A stretch of 64,000 bases of DNA from NCBI GenBank assembly GCA_003116975.1, contig BGKB01000159.1:62001-126000 (forward strand), in the 5' to 3' direction. Made by a program: the position numbers and the translations under genes. The notes below the pieces were generated by a model. The model did no database searches, was not told where the DNA came from, and worked only from the letters and a program-made list of their open reading frames with translations. Shown one piece after another: positions 19,701 to 29,099 of the stretch (positions within the stretch are counted from its first letter, which is position 1; each line of letters begins with the position of its first letter). Origin of the DNA: Aurantiochytrium sp. KH105. Taxonomy: Eukaryota > Sar > Bigyra > Thraustochytrida > Thraustochytriidae.

Positions 19701-21271
19701 GTACGCGAGAAACGCTTGTCTCCGGTCCCGAAATTGTTGTTATTGCAGGCTCGGGAGCGCTCAGCACCAGCGACAAGGCAACGCACCTTGGACAGGTTGC
19801 TAAAGACTTTGGTTACTGCGTTCTCGACGTGGAAGCGGCCTTCGCAGAGCTCCCCAAGTGCGCTGGCACCTGGGAGGCACGCGCGTGCATTGCTGCCCGT
19901 CAGATTGCAGAGGTCGCTCACGACGACCCGGCTGCAGAGCATGCCTCGCGCCAGAGGGATCTCTTTGTCGCCAAGAAGAATATGATTCTTCGTGCCGCAA
20001 ACTCATGTGGTAGCGCACGCGGTATCTTTGCAGTCATGGAGTCGCCGGACGCACAGCTTCTCGAAGCTCTCGAAGGAAGATGCCGAGTCATTGTCCTCGA
20101 GTGCACTAATGTGCTCGTGGCCAAGGAGCGTTTTCTGCAGCAACGCGTCGAGGAACGTGCGGCCCAGGCCGCCGCTGCCCGCGCAGCAGGCGATGAAGAG
20201 GCCGCTGCGGCAGCAAGTGAACCAGAGGCTGCCGAAGAGGCCGAGGAGTCTGCCTCGGCCAAGGTGGACGCGCTGGAGGCTGCTCGCGCGACCTTGTCTT
20301 CTTTGGCCAACTACACGGTCGATTGCTCTTCGATCGTGCCGGACGAGGTCCGATATGCCCTGCGCCAGCCTTTCATGGTGGGCGTGCATTTGCTCGTGAG
20401 CCAGTCGCTCGCCACGATTACCGCGCGCGCCCTCGTTGTGTCCCTTGCAAAGAAGTTGCAGTTGGCGCCCATTCGTGTGGGGGAGCTGGTCCGCAACGAG
20501 GTTGCCAAGGGGACGCCGAGCGGGCGTCGGATCCGTCACGCAGAGCGTACCGGCCAGGCCCTTCCCCTCGAAGATGTCCTTGCTCTTGTGCAGGGCGCCA
20601 TCGCCGAGAAGGCGGCCACGGGGGCTTCTCAATTCCTCCTGCACGGCTTTCCTTCCGCTGTGGGAGCGGGCTTTCCCTTTGCGCATGACCAGCTCTTTGC
20701 GCTGGAGAAGCGCGTTGGCCCTGTGCGCTCGTGCGTGTACTTGCGTAGTGCCGATGCGCCGAGTTCCGCGCTGGAAACGGTGGCCCAACTGCTCGAGTCC
20801 ATGGGCAAGACCATTCGACTCGACGCCGACATGGAGGCCGGCGACGTTGTCTTGGCTGCAACGGCCCATATCGAGGAGCTTGCGCGTCGCGAGCGCGAGC
20901 AGCGACGCGTCGATACGTGGGCGCCAGGCGATGGATCTCCAGAAGCGCTTCTCCAGGATGTGCTCGACCGCTACAGGCCGGCTCGCACCGCCGTTCAGGC
21001 GTGTGAACAGTACTGGGATCAATTCTGCGTCGATGAGGAGGGATACACGACCCTCGATTGTATCGCCGAGAAGATGGCTCTCTGGAAGATTGAGAATGAC
21101 CCGAGCGAACACTTGGCAGGTCCGCTTGTCACAAAGGACCAATGGTACGAGTACGTGCTGCAACATGTTCTTATGCTTCAGGAGTATGACGCGGAGGCAG
21201 AGGCGGCAGCTGCAGCAGCTGCAGCGGCAGCAGCTGCCGCTGCAGAAGCCGACGAGGACGAAGAGGCTTAG
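16730..21271 (+). CDS. Giant NDK-like / Dpy-30 / multi-adenylate-kinase protein, probably axonemal
   Basis: The product has 1513 residues from the ATG at 16730 (MADTMDDVDLS). An NDK-like domain lies at about 84-225; where active NDKs have the N-I-I-H-G-S-D signature, this protein reads GILCSTN, so the phosphorylated His is replaced by Cys and the domain is probably inactive. A second weaker NDK-like stretch (about 290-420) precedes a good Dpy-30 helix pair (about 458-494; LLVTGLTELCKVKPAGLD). Next comes a complete adenylate kinase at about 570-740 (GGPGSGKGT, STGDLLR, DGYPRE, RDDGAETVEKRI). Three more adenylate-kinase-like repeats follow (from about 752, 998 and 1207) that lost the P-loop but keep traces such as IGFPRT and LHGFPS. 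An Ala/Glu-rich tail ends the protein. Dpy-30 pairs dock on RSP3/AKAP-type helices, and AK and NDK modules are frequent in axonemes, so local ATP buffering in the flagellum is inferred. Confidence 0.85.
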   Translation: MADTMDDVDLSNEEKTQEVPAQVFEGEIEETLCVLTPCVTGRQWIVETDADQATEADGEAEEKGNNDEEEGDEANAPKDGAAPVRKVLAADKAEVAIARIKDAGLEIVKQERALLNADLARAFAALHEDADGETETSEALAKHLISGPIIILRVAGPDAIKRLLACAGPENPARAREEDLALHGANVNKWTLRAALGTVDRTRRGILCSTNATAAKRELAFFFPGAGKRVWERTIAIFTAQAATNAPRLPQDLVVAAEQPWTLPTAEDGEENLEQQQEVARLGLESLAGEETIVRVIEGFGAVQKVALYYAPGVAGLKYASPSSEAVASDVNLTFGSTGVPLERLMVVALDPSQSNATEHALRKYGFEILARKQVATKEFMSVGHHAEFAAAYVVAKAGAHETCRVLQAKTGLDLYISMDLCHVFPQFERAPQVDSSAAKQYIRKAVTQGSKGSEPQLVQSLLVTGLTELCKVKPAGLDAIRFLGEWLLENNPDRDAAAADAVWLEARKARAEAARLAREKGSTALSTMDARNPVSVPDDAPIAPLHADDDASGAEVTPLMGGAEMPEIVFVLGGPGSGKGTVSLELQSQLGFVHLSTGDLLRKEVELGTPDGARILATMQAGGLVDNETTVRLLKNAMEQHSGARRFLIDGYPREMSQVEAFEGAIAPCTYALYMDCDADMIRERLAKRKRRDDGAETVEKRIQTFMDRSKPVVEHFARLGKLRAVKPEADETPAHVFEKALRAVLPRVVLLDASSSVDMITKAVCSNRDPLGHDGYEILNVPELLRQEARTGTRLGKRISDMLERRQKVPVEVKINLLRRIMHKHHTTTPFLVIGFPRTLEDLARYESKVGPIDHMLRLTDSMYPGRFDAAPVFEHLSTLGRARVLDVAGLAIPDALRAVHADSRPKYVLDTSSERVEGFVAASGGVADVERVRLGTGARTFFVREFPEDAAQDLFEQFGKPHAALHDADGSSSPSAVVDQLAFEGRLRTRETLVSGPEIVVIAGSGALSTSDKATHLGQVAKDFGYCVLDVEAAFAELPKCAGTWEARACIAARQIAEVAHDDPAAEHASRQRDLFVAKKNMILRAANSCGSARGIFAVMESPDAQLLEALEGRCRVIVLECTNVLVAKERFLQQRVEERAAQAAAARAAGDEEAAAAASEPEAAEEAEESASAKVDALEAARATLSSLANYTVDCSSIVPDEVRYALRQPFMVGVHLLVSQSLATITARALVVSLAKKLQLAPIRVGELVRNEVAKGTPSGRRIRHAERTGQALPLEDVLALVQGAIAEKAATGASQFLLHGFPSAVGAGFPFAHDQLFALEKRVGPVRSCVYLRSADAPSSALETVAQLLESMGKTIRLDADMEAGDVVLAATAHIEELARREREQRRVDTWAPGDGSPEALLQDVLDRYRPARTAVQACEQYWDQFCVDEEGYTTLDCIAEKMALWKIENDPSEHLAGPLVTKDQWYEYVLQHVLMLQEYDAEAEAAAAAAAAAAAAAAEADEDEEA

Positions 21272-21650
21272 AGGTATAAAGTCAAGAAATAATGTCACCC
21301 TGCAACAGCAAAACTTCGCTTTGCTTGCTTTTTTCGATTTTTTTTTGCATGTGTGTGGGGGGCGGCTTCGGCGTTTTTGCAACGCAATTTACACTTTCAA
21401 AAAACTATCCAAGCCGACACACGACAAGATCGACTGCGAAACACGGTGCCCGAAATAAGTTCTAACGGCGAGGCTGCAGCGCGACTCACTTGATGCAACA
21501 AAGACTCCTGGAGAACTTGCGGCCACGAAAAATATCAACAAAATCATTTGGCGTCAGATTTTTACCCTCACCCACGCCCCTATCTCTTGGCCTCTCCTCC
21601 TTCTCCTCTTCTCGCTGCTACACGATGCACAACAGAGTTGCCTCAGGGCG
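21272..21650. other. Convergent 3' intergenic region
   Basis: The 3' UTRs of the NDK/AK gene and of the minus-strand hypothetical gene. A T-run sits near 21339. I see nothing else. Confidence 0.5.
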
Positions 21651-23111
21651 TTAATTTCTGGTAGGCGCCTGCTCGAGAAGAGCAAGAGCGACGGCGTCGC
21701 CAAGTGACCTTGGAAAGAGACCAGGGTCTCGGTACATGTGAATGCGCGAAACAAAGACGCCAGTCGAAAGGCGCAGCGCGAGATCAATGAGCCCATTGAG
21801 ATGGCTGTTGTGAGGCTCAATAAGACTAGCGCAGCGCCAAAAGTGAGCAATTTCCTCGAGCACAAGCGGCGAAAGGCTATAATCATCCTTTGAGCGCTTA
21901 AGCATTTCCGCCTCAACTCCGTCATCATCCATAGCGCCAGCCGCGTTTCCGTCGGCTTGTGCACTCCGCGTCGGGTCAAGACTCTTGACCAGGTTGCTAA
22001 CATTGCCGTACGCGTGCTCAAAACTAGCATGCATGCGATCCGAAACGCTCGGATTCGTGCCCCCTTGGGCATTTCGCGTCCCCGCCGCACCATTTTCAGC
22101 TGCTGAGCTGTTGGCAGAAGATGCGTTTCCATTTGTGTCCTGAGCGCGATGGCGCTTGGTGGTCTGACGATTACGCATTCGAAGAGCAAGGCAAAGACCA
22201 GCCTTAAAGTAGGCGAGCGCAAAGTTTGGAAATCTCCACACGAGGTCCACGGCACATCGAAAGCTCGAGTCCCACTGCTCACGCTGCATGGATTGTTCTA
22301 AAGACTCGAACATCTTCACAGCATACTCGATCTCACGCTCGACGAGCTGCTGCCCATGGCAGTTCACGCAGCGTTTCAGGATGCTGACAAGCTCAACACG
22401 ATCAATGATACCGGTCCAGCTCGCAAAGGGCGCCCTTGCCAGCACCTCTTGAGCGCCACTGTCTTGACCGTTGGACTCTTGGCTATCATTATTTTCCCGT
22501 CCTTCAAGCCACGAGCTCCACGTCAAAAGGTGTGGGGGTTTCCAGTCTGCGGAGCGTCCGGTGGCCTGCGAGAACTTTAGCGGAGACGGCGTCTGGAAGA
22601 GATTGAATCGCCACGATGGGTCTGTGGTTTCCGCGACGAGCGAGGGAACAAGAACCTGTCGCGAGTTGCTTCGTTCAAGCGTGAGATGCATGGGATCTAA
22701 AGCGAATGCCATGAGAATGACGCTATCCGTGGCGTCGACGAGGAGCCGACCAGGTCTCGAGAGGATCTCCTCCTCATCGAGGGTGTTATCGCCTTTCTTT
22801 TTCTTTTTCTTGCTGCTGCTGTTATTTGCGCTCGATGGGCTCCGCGGCGACCTTGCATCCCCCTCGATCTGGTTTGCAAAGCTGCTGCCCGGCTGCGCAA
22901 AGAGCGAGCTTGTCAGGCCGTTCCCGTTCCCGGACCCGCCCTCGTGCTGCTGTTGCTGCTGCTGCTGCTGCTGGACATATTTTCTGCTTGCAAGTCTCGC
23001 ACCGGGACCTCTGTTGATGGGTTTTTGCTGTTTCTTCGAGCTGCTTCCGCTCCCGCTGCCGCCGCTGCTGCCCGACCTTGACTTGCCTTTGGGCTTGGTT
23101 GGCGACTGCAT
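21651..23111 (-). CDS. Hypothetical protein, 486 residues, low-complexity N terminus
   Basis: The ATG at 23111 (MQSPTKPKGKSRSG...) gives 486 residues. The first 120 residues are disordered: Ser/Gly/Lys-rich, a run of nine Gln, then Lys and Asn/Ser runs. From about residue 125 the sequence becomes ordered, with hydrophobic segments such as PGRLLVDATDSVILMAFALDPMHLTL and a CVNCHGQQLVEREIEYAVKMFESLEQ helix, a second region WDSSFRCAVDLVWRFPNFALAYFKAGL, and a C-terminal helical part (LSPLVLEEIAHFWRCASLIEPHNSHLNGL). The repeated paired helices recall TPR-like folds, but no family is recognised. There is no signal peptide or clear membrane span. It is divergent from TIM22. Confidence 0.7.
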   Translation of the reverse strand: MQSPTKPKGKSRSGSSGGSGSGSSSKKQQKPINRGPGARLASRKYVQQQQQQQQQHEGGSGNGNGLTSSLFAQPGSSFANQIEGDARSPRSPSSANNSSSKKKKKKGDNTLDEEEILSRPGRLLVDATDSVILMAFALDPMHLTLERSNSRQVLVPSLVAETTDPSWRFNLFQTPSPLKFSQATGRSADWKPPHLLTWSSWLEGRENNDSQESNGQDSGAQEVLARAPFASWTGIIDRVELVSILKRCVNCHGQQLVEREIEYAVKMFESLEQSMQREQWDSSFRCAVDLVWRFPNFALAYFKAGLCLALRMRNRQTTKRHRAQDTNGNASSANSSAAENGAAGTRNAQGGTNPSVSDRMHASFEHAYGNVSNLVKSLDPTRSAQADGNAAGAMDDDGVEAEMLKRSKDDYSLSPLVLEEIAHFWRCASLIEPHNSHLNGLIDLALRLSTGVFVSRIHMYRDPGLFPRSLGDAVALALLEQAPTRN

Positions 23112-23716
23112 GTCTCCCACCTGTGCGCCTCACGAGAAAAAGGAGGTGATTCGATCGATATCTACTGCGTCCTTCCTTTTCTCCTCCCGGATGGACTAGG
23201 ACGCTCCGCTCCACGAATCGAGGTCACGCGCAGATCTCGACCGCCCCCGCGTCCTCGTCTCTCCCGCCCGCGCGCTCGCCCTTCGCGCTCTTCTCGCGCC
23301 GCCGCGGCCGCAGGGTATCCGTGACCGTGATCCTGTTTTGCATTATTTTTATTTTTCCTTTCTTTCTTTTCTTCCTTCCTTTCTCTCCGAAGCCAAAGGT
23401 GACGATCGAAAAGAGTTGCGCAGCCGCGGTGTGCACTGCGCAACGCATTTTTGCGAAACCCATTTTTGCGCAACGCATTTCAGCGCCTGAGCGTGGCGAT
23501 GGTGGCTGCTGGACGAAGCAGCTCGTGTCGTCGCGAGAGGTCGAAGCAAAGCACGCTCGGCAGCGCGCGCGCGGGCAGCAAGGAGCAGAGCAGAGCGGCG
23601 CAGGGCAGGGCAGGGCAGGGCAAGGCAGAGCGCATAAATCCTCTCGCGGCTGCGCGCAGGCCGCAGCAGCAGGAGCTGCAGCCGAGACGGGAGAGGACCG
23701 CGCGACATTGGACGAC
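23112..23716. promoter_or_regulatory. Divergent promoter region, hypothetical protein / TIM22
   Basis: About 600 bp between divergent ATGs. It has a T/C-rich tract at 23330-23395, repeated TTTTTGCG-AA-C units at about 23436-23480, and repeated GCAGGGCAGG / GAGCAGAGC units at 23580-23625. An open frame continues upstream from TIM22, but its content is low complexity and I treat it as 5' UTR. Confidence 0.5.
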
Positions 23717-24325
23717 ATGGCGGCGCTCGGTGGAGGAGGCCTCCCGGGCCTCGGCGGCGCGGGTCTGGGGGGGCTTGGCGGCGCGCCGGGGGGCGGCGTG
23801 GCCGCGCCGCCTCAGGGCGCGGCCGCTCCGGGCGAAGGCGGTCTGTCTGGCGCGATCTTGAACAGATTGAACAGGCAAATGATGACGCAAAGCCAGGACC
23901 CGACCATTTTCACGGAAGCTTGCGTGGTCCGCGCCGTCGGCAGCGGCGCTGTGGGCGGCCTCATGGGCGCCGCCATGGGCCTTGTTCTTGGCGGGTATGG
24001 CTCCATTGCTCCTCCAGTTTCGATGCCGGGCGTCCCTGACCCTCCCAAGGTGCCCATGAAATGGCAATTGCGCGACAGCTGGTACTCCACGGCACGTCGC
24101 ATGCGTCGCTGGGGAAAGAACTTTGGCTCTGTGACGATTGTGTTTTCGGGCGTCGAGTGCTGCATCGAAAAGTACCGCGCACAACACGATATCTACAATG
24201 GTGTCTCTGCCGGCTGCATCACTGGTGCCGTGTTGGCGGCAGGCCAGGGACCTGCTGGCATGTGCATTGGCTGCGCGGGCTTTGCAGCCTTTAGTGCTGC
24301 CGTTGAGTCCATCATGGGTCACTAG
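23717..24325 (+). CDS. TIM22: Mitochondrial inner-membrane translocase subunit TIM22
   Basis: The ATG at 23717 gives 202 residues, the normal size of TIM22. A Gly/Pro/Ala-rich N terminus (about 50 residues) is followed by the Tim17/22/23 fold: a glycine-zipper first helix (VGSGAVGGLMGAAMGLVLGG), an R-x-x-WYSTARRMRRWGKNF connector, the conserved FSGVECCIEKYRAQHD-IYNG core, and two further Gly/Ala-rich helices ending AFSAAVESIMGH. TIM22 forms the channel of the carrier translocase, which inserts multispanning carrier proteins into the inner membrane. Cysteines at EACVV and VECC could form the disulfide known in TIM22. The ECCIEKYR-x-x-HD signature favours TIM22 over TIM23 or TIM17. Confidence 0.92.
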   Translation: MAALGGGGLPGLGGAGLGGLGGAPGGGVAAPPQGAAAPGEGGLSGAILNRLNRQMMTQSQDPTIFTEACVVRAVGSGAVGGLMGAAMGLVLGGYGSIAPPVSMPGVPDPPKVPMKWQLRDSWYSTARRMRRWGKNFGSVTIVFSGVECCIEKYRAQHDIYNGVSAGCITGAVLAAGQGPAGMCIGCAGFAAFSAAVESIMGH

Positions 24326-24708
24326 TTGACAACATCGTGCGGAATTTTCCGTCAATTGCGTGCGGTAAGCAGCAAAGAGCGGGAAAGAGAAAAACGGAGA
24401 TAGCTAGTTCAATGGGGGGGTGTGGAAGGGAAGGCTACGACATCAAAAAGTCACCCTCGCCGTCTCGTCCCTCCCGTAATTCCCAGCAAGTGTGACATTG
24501 TAACGAATGCAAGCCGAAGATTAAGGCGGACAAACGCGGGCTCTTTCTCTTTTATTTCGCAGAGAGAATTCTGCGCGCTGATGGCTGGCGGGCGAATTGG
24601 CAAGCAGACAGTTTGCCTATCTGTCTGGCTGGTTGAACTGTCTTTCTTCAAGGCTAATCGAATTTGCATAAAAAAAAAAAAACGTGAAAATCTGAAAATT
24701 GGGTCGGC
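24326..24708. other. Convergent 3' intergenic region
   Basis: The 3' ends of TIM22 (plus) and SAS10 (minus). It contains an A-run at 24670-24681. No gene is seen. Confidence 0.5.
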
Positions 24709-26645
24709 TTACTTGCCCGGGCGACGCGAAGCAACAAGGTTCGTGCGCAGACCAGAAGACTCTCCACCATAGTTCGCGGCCTCGCCCGTGCGAATGTCGC
24801 GCACCTGGCCCTTGCGCGCCTTGAGTTTGCGCTCGTACAGCTTGCGCCTCCGTGTGCGCGGGTTGCGGTCCTCCACGCGCTTGTGTGCATGAAGACCCTC
24901 GTTCTTGAGAATCTTCTTGGAGGCCATGCGCTTCTGGCCTTCGCGCAGCGTCCGATCCGGCGCAGGCGCCTCCTTTGGCTCCACCTCGTACTGCTCCTTG
25001 CGCAGGCGCTTCTTCTCGCGCGAGGCCTGCTTGGCGTGGGCGTACAGTTCGTCTTCCTCGGCGTCGTCGACAATGTTTTCGTCCAACTCCACGTTGCGCT
25101 TGAATTCGGACTTGCGGCGCTTTCGCTCCCGGAGCTCCGCGGCCGCCGCTGCGGCATCCTCGTCCGCAAGAGCGGCTGCCTTCTTGCTCATCTGGAGAAC
25201 CATGGGGTCGCGCATGGCCACCTCTTCGTCGCCAGAGCGCTGTTTCTTGGACTTTTGCTTTTCGGCCTGTTCCTGCTGCTCGATACGCTGCATGAACTTG
25301 GCCAACTCCTGCTCGCGGCGAGCCTTCTCGTCTACGCGGTACGAAGCATCACGGTCGATGCGGCTCACAAGACCCTCGAGATCGCCAAAGTCGTCGAGGT
25401 CCGCAAGGTTGCCCTCCATGCCTTGTGCGTCACGCTCGCGCTGAAGACGCATGTTGCGCTGCTTCTTCGTTTCCCGCAGGCGCACAAAGTAATCTTCCTC
25501 GTACTTTGTGCGCTCGGCAAGTTCCTCGCGGTTCTTCCTGTCGGCCATGGTGGCGCCAATGGAAGGTTCCTCCATCGGGCGGTCCGTCAGGTCGCTCGTC
25601 AGCTCCTGGAGCAGACGGTTGTTCTTGGCCTTGCGTAGCAGGCGGCGTCTTCGCTTCTCGTCCTGTGCGGCTTCGCGTTCGTCCTGTTCAAAGTTTGTCG
25701 GCGCAAACACCTTGGGGACCATGTAGCGCTTCGGGGCGGCTCCGTTGCTCTGAGCGCTCTTGCGCTTCGCAACAGGCTCGTCCTCCTCCACATCCGAGTC
25801 CTCCTCGTCCTTGGCTTCGCTATCCTCCTCGCTGCCACTGTCTTCGTCGTCGTCGTCCATGAGGTCGGCCGGATTCGGGCGAGCGGCGGAGGCGGAAGAC
25901 TTGCCGGGAGCGCTGCGCTTGCTGCTCTTGCTCGGGGTTGCCGCCTTGGAAGACGATGCAAGGATCTCGTCCAACTGTCCCTTGAGCTTGATGTCAAGTG
26001 GCTTAAGCTTCTCGAGCACCGTACGCACACGCACGAGCTGTCGAATAACTGGGTGGTCGCGCACGGACTCGGCGTTTGCCTTGAGATAAAGGTAGTACGC
26101 GATGTTAATGCAGTACGTGAGCATCGCCACGTACTTTGCCTCGAGGTAGCTCACGCCGTTCTCTGTTGGCAGCTCGCCCTTGACAACCTTTTCCATAACA
26201 GGGACGACGTGTTTTTCCAGGGTCTCCAGATTGGTCTTGAATTCAGAGAGGAGGCCGATCAGTTCTGGGGCCTGGGCCGCAACGCGCTCGAGCTTTTCGT
26301 TCTTCTTGCGGCTAGCAGCGGAGTTCTTCTTTCCCTTGGCACCTGCCGCCTTTTTATCCTTTTTCGCACTGCCGCCACGCTTGATGATCAGGGCACTGCC
26401 ATTGGCGTCTTCGTCGTCCGAGTCGGCTTCCAGCTCAAAATCCGTGTCCTTGAGGTTTGCTGCCATTTGGCGCTTCATTTTGCGGGCTTCTTCTTCTTCG
26501 GCTTCCTGCTCGGCAGCGGCCTCCTCTTCGTCGGAGAGTTCCTCGCTGTCACTGTCATCGCCCTTTTTGAAGTAATCGTCGCGCCATTTGCCCCAGCGCT
26601 TTGTCACCTTGGCTGTCTTAGCATCCACCTTGGCGTCAAAGTCTT

Positions 26646-26679
<34 letters not shown>

Positions 26680-26886
26680 ATCATTGTAGTCGCGTCCGCG
26701 GTTCAACTCAAGCACCGCCTCTGCCTGGAGGTCGCTGTCTTCGGAGGCGTTGCCCTCGTCCTCATCCGATTCCATATCCATTCCGCCGAGGCGCTTGGCG
26801 TGAAAGGTCTCCACCTCGTCGTCGGAGGGCATGTCGGCGTCGCCCTCATCCCTTGCGGGGCGCCGCGCCCTTGCGCGCCGGGGCAT
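24709..26886 (-). CDS. UTP3: SAS10/UTP3-type small-subunit processome protein
   Basis: The ATG at 26886 (MPRRARARRPARDEGDADMP) gives 725 residues. The N-terminal half has several Asp/Glu-rich blocks, including an almost pure Asp run near residues 68-80. A helical SAS10/UTP3/C1D (THUMP-binding-like) domain sits at about 205-300 (APELIGLLSEFKTNLETLEKHVVPVMEKV ... SYLEAKYVAMLTYCINIAYYLYLKA). The C terminus is the diagnostic SAS10 C-terminal domain: KNEGLHAHKRVEDRNPR, then RRKLYERKLKARKGQVR. The protein belongs to the U3 snoRNP/SSU processome, acting in 18S rRNA maturation in the nucleolus. Yeast Sas10 is 610 residues, so this is slightly longer owing to acidic inserts. Confidence 0.93.
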
Positions 26887-27155
26887 CTTGCCGGGCGCGG
26901 AGGTCGGCTCTGCCCTGTCCTGATCGGAGAAGGCGAGCCCTCTGCCGCTGCGCGCGACCCGCCGCTGTCTCCCGCCGCACTCTCCGCCCGCGCACGCTCT
27001 GGTCTCCCTCCCGCGCGCAGGTCTTGCCGCCAAGCAAGCAGTTCTGCGCCGCCACCAGCCAGCCAGACCCCCGCCTTTGAGCGGGCGCCTTGGGCTCGCT
27101 CGCGTGTCAGAAGGCGGTATACGCTCGCTCGAGTGCCGTATCGCGGCAATAGGGG

Positions 27156-27165
27156 TAGTATACTA
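27156..27165. promoter_or_regulatory. Palindrome TAGTATACTA upstream of SAS10 (copy 1)
   Basis: A perfect 10-bp palindrome, 270 bp upstream of the SAS10 ATG. The same 10-mer occurs at 38409-38418 upstream of the PH-J gene, also a minus-strand gene. I noticed no third copy in the window. Confidence 0.4.
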
Positions 27166-27170
27166 TACTC

Positions 27171-27326
27171 ATGCTGAGCGGGCTCGAGAAGAGGTCGCTC
27201 CCCATCGATGAGCGTGTTCGCAAGCGGGCTGAGACGGAGTTTGGCTCGACGACTCAGCCTGTCATCTGCTACGTGTGCAGCCGAACGCGAATTCACTCGA
27301 TGAACTTCGTCACAGCCTCGAGGTGA
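27171..27326 (+). CDS. Possible small protein, 51 residues (weak)
   Basis: An ATG frame of 51 codons starts right after the TAGTATACTA element. The product is polar and basic, with one CxxC (CYVCSR), and is followed by GAG|GTGAAA, which could be a splice donor. No downstream exon could be found, so it may equally be a transcribed leader or chance. Confidence 0.2.
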   Translation: MLSGLEKRSLPIDERVRKRAETEFGSTTQPVICYVCSRTRIHSMNFVTASR

Positions 27327-27872
27327 AAAGAAACATTGAGCCCAAGAAGCTTGTTTGTTTGTTTGTTTGTTTGTTTGTCAGTCCCATCACTGGCGCCGAT
27401 GCAAATCTTTTTCTGCCTGTAGCAGCAGTGCGGATGCTAGCTAGCAGCTAGCAGCTGCAGCTACATGCAGCTGCAGCCGCAGATGGCCGGCCGCCTGCGA
27501 ATCAATCGGTGTCTGCCTCGATCGGACCATCAGTTGAGCGTGGAGTGCGTGGTCCCTGCTGGCGTCACGGCTGGACCGGCCTGATCATTATCACGATGCA
27601 TTTTTCTCACAACTCCTGGTCTTGTATCCTGCCCATGTCCGATGTCCTCCAGGCGAGTCGAAGCCGAAGTAGTAGCAGCAGTAGCAGCAGCAGCAGCAGC
27701 GTGAGCGGCGGCAAACTCGTAATCACTGCACGCGCGCGCGCTCGCACGCTCGCCCACTCGCAGACGCGGAGACGCGCACGTCCTCGAGGTCGACCGCGCC
27801 GACCGTGAGCTCGCTCAAGCGCGGGTCTGGGTCGTGGGGAGGAAAGAGAAAAAGGGCAGACAGAACAGAAAG
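27327..27872. promoter_or_regulatory. 5' region of the SDR gene, repeat-rich
   Basis: It contains (GTTT)n at about 27352-27377, overlapping AGCTGCAGCT palindromes at 27433-27480, an AGC run at about 27668-27700 and a CG-alternating patch at 27730-27750. No convincing gene. Confidence 0.45.
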
Positions 27873-28628
27873 ATGGCAAGCCTGCAGGGCCTCGCGGCCG
27901 TGGTGACGGGCGCGGCGTCTGGACTAGGCCGCGCGACGGCGCTGCGACTCGCTGCTAATGGCGTGCGCGTCGTCCTGGCTGACCTTCCGTCGAGCAACGG
28001 CGAGCAGACTGCCAAGGAGCTCCCCGACGGCCTCGGGACCTTTGTGCCCACGGACGTGACCGACGAGGAACAGGTCAGGGCCGCTATCGAGGCCTCGGGC
28101 GACCGCCTCGACATTGCCGTGAACTGCGCTGGCCTCGCCCATGCCATCAAAACCCTCAGCAAGCGCGGCCCACACCCGCTCGACAAGTTCAAGCAGACCC
28201 TCGACGTCAACGTGGCAGGCACCTTTAATGTCTGCCGTCTCGCCGCCGAGAAGATGGCCAGAAACGAGGGCGAGGAGAACCGCGGTGTCATCATCAACAC
28301 AGCCAGTATCGCCGCGTACGAAGGTCAGGTCGGCCAGGTCGCCTACGCCGCGAGCAAGGCCGCTATCGTTGGCATGACTCTCCCCATGGCTCGTGATCTT
28401 GCATCATCTCGTGTCCGCGTCAACACAATTGCCCCTGGTCTCTTTGATACCGCTTTGCTGGCTGGTCTGCCGGAAAAAGTCAAGGCGGAGCTCGGCGCCA
28501 CTGTTCCAAACCCCTCGCGCCTCGGCGACCCGGACGAGTACGCTCAGCTTGCTCTCGCCATTGTGCAAAACAAGATGATCAATGGTGCCACCTACCGCCT
28601 TGACGGAGCGCTCCGCATGCAGCCCTGA
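27873..28628 (+). CDS. Short-chain dehydrogenase, HSD17B10-like
   Basis: The ATG at 27873 gives 251 residues (human HSD17B10 has 261). The Rossmann motif TGAASGLG is at 12-19, with Asp37 at the end of beta-2, indicating NAD rather than NADP. The structural motif NCAG is at 84-87, and the catalytic set is Ser145, Tyr158 and Lys162 (YAASK). The end, [19 protein letters not shown], is characteristic of the HSD17B10 / type 2 3-hydroxyacyl-CoA dehydrogenase branch. The expected reaction is NAD-dependent oxidation of 3-hydroxyacyl-CoA, including 2-methyl-3-hydroxybutyryl-CoA in isoleucine breakdown, in mitochondria. In animals this protein is also a subunit of mitochondrial RNase P; whether that applies here is unknown. 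The N terminus lacks a separate presequence, as in the animal protein. Confidence 0.9.
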   Translation: MASLQGLAAVVTGAASGLGRATALRLAANGVRVVLADLPSSNGEQTAKELPDGLGTFVPTDVTDEEQVRAAIEASGDRLDIAVNCAGLAHAIKTLSKRGPHPLDKFKQTLDVNVAGTFNVCRLAAEKMARNEGEENRGVIINTASIAAYEGQVGQVAYAASKAAIVGMTLPMARDLASSRVRVNTIAPGLFDTALLAGLPEKVKAELGATVPNPSRLGDPDEYAQLALAIVQNKMINGATYRLDGALRMQP

Positions 28629-29099
28629 TCATTCTGCAACATATTGCATAAAGTTTCCCGCTTTCAAGGCAGAACGAATTCACATAGTTTCTTATCCTTT
28701 CCAAAAAAGTTGATGTCACCTGCCAATCATCACATGTTTCTCCTATGCGACGCACTCGAATGTCTTGAATGGCGTCCTGCACACGAGACTACGATCATCA
28801 GGTTGCATTTACTTCATGATAGACAGAAGAACCTTTCTCTTTTCTTTTTTTAAAAGTCACAGTCTCAACGTGGTGCTGTGTATCAACGCGTGGCCTTGTT
28901 TTTTTATTCTTAACATCTAGTGCCCTCGTACGGCCTTGACAAACGGCAAATCAGAGGAGGATCTTCCTGGCGCAACAATTCGACAACAGTGTCTATCCAA
29001 GCAACAAAGGGAGCAGGCCTGACGACAAATGTGTTTCACGTGAAAGTTGCTTCTTGGTTTTTATATATTGTTCAATTTTTCCATGTCAAAGGCCTTGGC
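28629..29099. other. Convergent 3' intergenic region
   Basis: About 470 bp between the stops of the SDR and the kinase. AT-richer, with T-runs near 28845 and 28900. I see no RNA gene or frame. Confidence 0.5.
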
